Under the pieces are notes generated by a model. That model worked only from the letters and a program-made list of their open reading frames with translations. It searched no databases and had not been told where the DNA came from. Shown in pieces: positions 1-5,441 of a DNA stretch of 5,441 bases (positions within the stretch are counted from its first letter, which is position 1; every line of letters begins with the position of its first letter). The position numbers and the translations under genes are program-made. This stretch comes from an uncultured Clostridia bacterium (GTDB taxonomy: Bacteria; Bacillota; Clostridia; Oscillospirales; Acutalibacteraceae), in assembly GCA_946187095.1 (NCBI GenBank), contig CAMHPW010000093.1, forward strand, positions 1 to 5,441, given 5' to 3'.

Positions 1-99
1 GATGCCGAGAAAGATGGTAATCTGACTATTTCTATTGCCGCCGGCCCTATCCCTAAACAGTTAATCAAGAATGATGCATTGACTGAAGCGGAAGAATAA
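1..99 (+). CDS. C-terminal end of an unrecognised protein (5' partial)
   Basis: Frame 1 is open from the first base to TAA at 97-99 and gives the last 32 residues of a protein, beginning DAEKDGNLTISIAAG and ending in the acidic tail NDALTEAEE. The other two forward frames hit stops within the first 25 bases, so this frame is the only coding candidate. The tail does not match the part of CarB that should precede the next gene, so it is not carB in another frame. The alternating hydrophobic stretch LTISIAAG suggests a beta strand, followed by a charged C-terminus, but I recognise no family. It ends only about 14 bases before CarB homology begins, far too close for the missing 500 residues of CarB. 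It may be a real neighbour brought in by rearrangement, or sequence joined by assembly error. Confidence 0.45.
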   Translation, partial: DAEKDGNLTISIAAGPIPKQLIKNDALTEAEE

Positions 100-113
100 A
101 AAATTACCGGTAG

Positions 114-179
114 CTTGACAAGACCATTGAAAAACTCACAGGCTGCAAAGTAGAAAATCCGCTTGTACCCGTATATAAA
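114..179 (+). other. Upstream in-frame continuation of CarB homology, without a start codon
   Basis: Reading in the frame of the next gene, these 22 codons give LDKTIEKLTG followed by CKVENPLVPVYK. That fits the linker region of clostridial CarB just before VDTCAAEF, where the family has a D-K-x-I-x-x-L-T-G helix and a VPVYK/VPVFK segment. The frame is closed by TAG at 111-113, and there is no ATG, GTG or TTG between that stop and 180. CarB sequence is thus present right up to the stop and then ends abruptly, which places the breakpoint between about 99 and 116. Confidence 0.7.
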
Positions 180-4288
<4,109 letters not shown>

Positions 4289-4290
4289 TC

Positions 4291-4548
4291 ATGCTTTGCA
4301 GAGAACTTCCTCATGTATCATGGTTTGAAAACAACAATCCCTATACGGAATGCAATTATCTCTTTCACTATATTATCATACCCGATGTAAAAGAGGAAAC
4401 CATGACGGTGAAAATATGGCACGGTGAATTCTGCTATGAAAAAAGCCTTGAACAGATCGTCAGTGAAAGGACTTTTCCCATGACTTCCGAGGGCAGAAAT
4501 GACATGATAGAATATATCCGTGAATGTGATTTGGCATATAAACAGTAG
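4291..4548 (+). CDS. Small conserved-looking protein of unknown function, 85 residues, coupled to pyrG
   Basis: The product runs from MLCRELPHVSWFENNN to DLAYKQ and I do not recognise a family. It has a hydrophobic strand-like segment LFHYIIIPDV near residues 28-37, then TVKIWHGEFCYEKS, and a likely C-terminal helix MIEYIRECDLAYK. It has three cysteines but no CxxC pair, no signal peptide and no membrane span, so it is probably cytoplasmic. Codon use resembles the genes before it. The start is chosen from GGAGG at 4279-4283; the gene begins 2 bases after the pyrG stop codon, so it should be co-transcribed with pyrG. The stop is TAG at 4546-4548, and the frame remains open beyond it to TAA at 4636. 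The annotated form could therefore be a shortened version of a protein of about 115 residues. Confidence 0.7.
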   Translation: MLCRELPHVSWFENNNPYTECNYLFHYIIIPDVKEETMTVKIWHGEFCYEKSLEQIVSERTFPMTSEGRNDMIEYIRECDLAYKQ

Positions 4549-4638
4549 CTTACTGTTATCAGAGGCACAAAAACGAAAAAAATAAATTTCCGTGAACACG
4601 ATATCAATACCATCAATCGTTTGCTGGCAGATGTATAA
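4549..4638 (+). other. In-frame open extension beyond the TAG of the small gene
   Basis: After the TAG the same frame gives 29 sense codons, LTVIRGTKTKK then INFREHDINTINRLLADV, and ends in TAA at 4636-4638. The second half reads like an ordinary amphipathic protein helix and uses codons (gaa, gat, atc, aat, cgt) frequent in the neighbouring genes. A random stretch of this length is stop-free about one time in four, so openness alone proves little. It may be the decayed end of the gene, a readthrough segment, or chance. Confidence 0.3.
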
Positions 4639-4713
4639 CACTCTCCAATATCTGTAGAATACATATCCTTTCATGCAAGTTATGTAAAAATATACGAAAA
4701 ATATTGAAAATTC
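4639..4713 (+). other. AT-rich intergenic spacer without a clear terminator
   Basis: This is the remainder of the gap between the pyrG operon and the next promoter. The only pairing seen near the end of the operon is weak and AT-rich: CAGAT 4628-4632 with ATCTG 4650-4654, and ATGTAT 4631-4636 with ATACAT 4659-4664. The two are mutually exclusive and neither is followed by a T-run. No gene, RNA or repeat is recognisable, so the operon's termination point is not evident. Confidence 0.4.
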
Positions 4714-4742
4714 TTGATATATATTTCCCGAAATGTTATAAT
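4714..4742 (+). promoter_or_regulatory. Sigma-A-type promoter for the secreted leucine-rich-repeat gene
   Basis: A -35 box TTGATA (4714-4719) is followed after exactly 17 bases by a perfect -10 box TATAAT (4737-4742). TG at 4734-4735 makes it an extended -10 (TGTTATAAT). The surroundings are very AT-rich. Transcription should begin near 4749, leaving a leader of about 105 bases before ATG 4854. It is the only good promoter I can see in the window and separates the downstream gene from the pyrG operon. Confidence 0.82.
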
Positions 4743-4753
4743 ACTGTCAAAAG

Positions 4754-4778
4754 TATCACTGCACTGATTTTTGTGATA
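4754..4778 (+). other. Possible weak hairpin in the 5' leader
   Basis: TATCAC (4754-4759) can pair with GTGATA (4773-4778) around a 13-base loop, only a few bases after the predicted transcription start. Six mostly AT pairs and a large loop make it marginal. It is followed by AAAAAAGGGG rather than a T-run, so it is not a terminator. A role in leader stability or regulation is conceivable but unsupported. Confidence 0.2.
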
Positions 4779-4836
4779 AAAAAGGGGATAAATATACAAT
4801 TTTCTTGTACGAATACAGGCACATTGACAATTCCAT

Positions 4837-4844
4837 AAAGGAGG
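4837..4844 (+). promoter_or_regulatory. Ribosome binding site of the secreted leucine-rich-repeat gene
   Basis: AAAGGAGG lies 9 bases before ATG 4854 and is a near-perfect match to the 16S rRNA anti-Shine-Dalgarno. It fixes the start of the next gene and, with the strong promoter, predicts high expression. Confidence 0.9.
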
Positions 4845-4853
4845 CTTTACGCT

Positions 4854-5441
4854 ATGAAAAAGAATTTATTCACCAAAATCCTTGCGTGTTCCATGGCACT
4901 TGCCATGCTCACGGGAACAGCTCTGACTGTATCCGCCGTTGAAACGGAACTCGACGGATTATCCCCTATCACTTCAAGTGAATCCGATACAGCTCAAACG
5001 GAATATGACAAAAGACTTGAAGCATTTCAGAATGAAATGGGCAGCTTTGAATTCCTTGAAAATGACGAATATTACTATTGGCTGCCGGAGGACGAAACCG
5101 TTGAAATCATGTTCTGCAAACTGCAGACAAAGGAAGTTACCGTACCGAGTGAAATTGACGGCAAGCCCGTTAAAACAATCGGCTGGTCAGCATTCTATCA
5201 GTACAAAAGTCTTGAAAAGGTCACTTTGCCCGATACGATAAGCACACTCAGCGGAGGTTTTGCAGAATCGGGAATCAAACAGATCACTATCCCCAAAAAT
5301 GTTACAAACATCTATTTTGATACATTCTTTGGCTGCGAAAATCTTGAAAATATCTATGTTGACATCGAAAATCCCGTATACAGCTCACTGGAAGGGCTTC
5401 TGACAAATAAATTACAGAATCAACTCATCACCGTTCCCAAC
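4854..5441 (+). CDS. Secreted BspA-type leucine-rich-repeat (LRR_5) protein, 3' partial
   Basis: The frame is open from ATG 4854 to the window edge (196 codons seen). Residues 1-28 form a classical signal peptide: basic MKKNLFTK, hydrophobic core ILACSMALAMLTGTALTV, and a likely cut after VSA (28/29). Residues 29 to about 83 are acidic and Ser/Thr/Glu-rich. From about residue 95 come BspA-type repeats: VTVPSEIDGKPVKTIGWSAF, SLEKVTLPDTISTLSGGFAES, IKQITIPKNVTNIYFDTFFG, then LENIYVDIENPVYSSLEGLL. The last shows the N-P-x-Y-x-S-x-x-G-x-L insert typical of these proteins. Such proteins are exported and often mediate attachment to surfaces, glycans or host proteins, and in ruminococci they may carry a C-terminal dockerin or anchor; that end is not in the window, so binding partner and anchoring are unknown. 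The gene has its own promoter and an excellent ribosome binding site and is probably unrelated in function to the pyrG operon. Confidence 0.88.
   Translation, partial: MKKNLFTKILACSMALAMLTGTALTVSAVETELDGLSPITSSESDTAQTEYDKRLEAFQNEMGSFEFLENDEYYYWLPEDETVEIMFCKLQTKEVTVPSEIDGKPVKTIGWSAFYQYKSLEKVTLPDTISTLSGGFAESGIKQITIPKNVTNIYFDTFFGCENLENIYVDIENPVYSSLEGLLTNKLQNQLITVPN

Noticed and set aside
1..113. A sequencing frameshift that would connect the left edge to CarB
   Set aside because: None of the three frames before 113 resembles the CarB region preceding VPVYK, so a single indel cannot restore the gene.
115..120. TTGACA, a perfect -35 hexamer just before the CarB part
   Set aside because: No TATAAT-like hexamer lies 15 to 19 bases downstream, and these bases encode the LDK of the CarB homology.
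4628..4664. Inverted repeats as a terminator of the pyrG operon
   Set aside because: Stems are five or six mostly AT pairs with large loops, the alternatives exclude each other, and no T-run follows.
4824..4829. TTGACA as a second promoter for the LRR gene
   Set aside because: It is only 24 bases before the start codon and overlaps the approach to the ribosome binding site, with no -10 box possible ahead of the gene.
4878..4889. ILAC in the signal peptide as a lipoprotein lipobox
   Set aside because: The cysteine is residue 12, before the hydrophobic core rather than after it, and leucine at -2 is atypical. A standard signal peptidase I site after VSA (residue 28) fits better.

Overview
This window reads as a piece of a low-to-mid GC Firmicute chromosome, most likely a Ruminococcus-like member of the Oscillospiraceae/Ruminococcaceae. 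That placement is an inference. It rests on strong AGGAGG-type ribosome binding sites, tightly packed genes with ATGA stop/start overlaps, the clostridial flavour of the CarB, DapF and PyrG sequences, and a secreted BspA-type leucine-rich-repeat protein of the kind common in gut ruminococci. All supported genes are on the + strand.

Left edge (1 to about 116): the last 32 codons of an unrecognised reading frame end at 99. Almost at once, from about 114, the sequence becomes the middle of carbamoyl-phosphate synthase large subunit (CarB). The N-terminal half of CarB (roughly 500 residues) is absent, an in-frame TAG sits at 111-113, and no good start codon or ribosome binding site precedes the CarB homology. 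The boundary is therefore a genuine rearrangement, a split carB whose start cannot be seen, or an assembly join.

Main operon (about 114 to 4548): the C-terminal half of CarB (second ATP-grasp unit plus the allosteric MGS-like domain) runs without a stop codon into a complete diaminopimelate epimerase (DapF), giving one open frame ending at 2687. This frame overlaps by 4 bases with a full-length CTP synthase gene (pyrG). A small unrecognised protein of about 85 residues follows, with its own ribosome binding site at the end of pyrG. CarB and PyrG are both in pyrimidine metabolism (CarB also feeds arginine), whereas DapF makes meso-diaminopimelate for lysine and peptidoglycan. The grouping therefore joins nucleotide supply with cell-wall precursor supply. 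The small gene ends in TAG but its frame stays open for another 29 codons with coding-like sequence.

Right side (4549 to 5441): a 305-base gap without a normal gene holds that open extension, no convincing terminator, and a strong sigma-A-type promoter (TTGATA, 17-base spacer, TGTTATAAT). The promoter drives a leader of about 105 bases and a secreted leucine-rich-repeat protein cut off by the window end.

The most unusual features are the CarB-DapF fusion and the abrupt loss of the CarB N-terminal half. I see no CRISPR array, RNA gene, insertion sequence or new defence-type system here.
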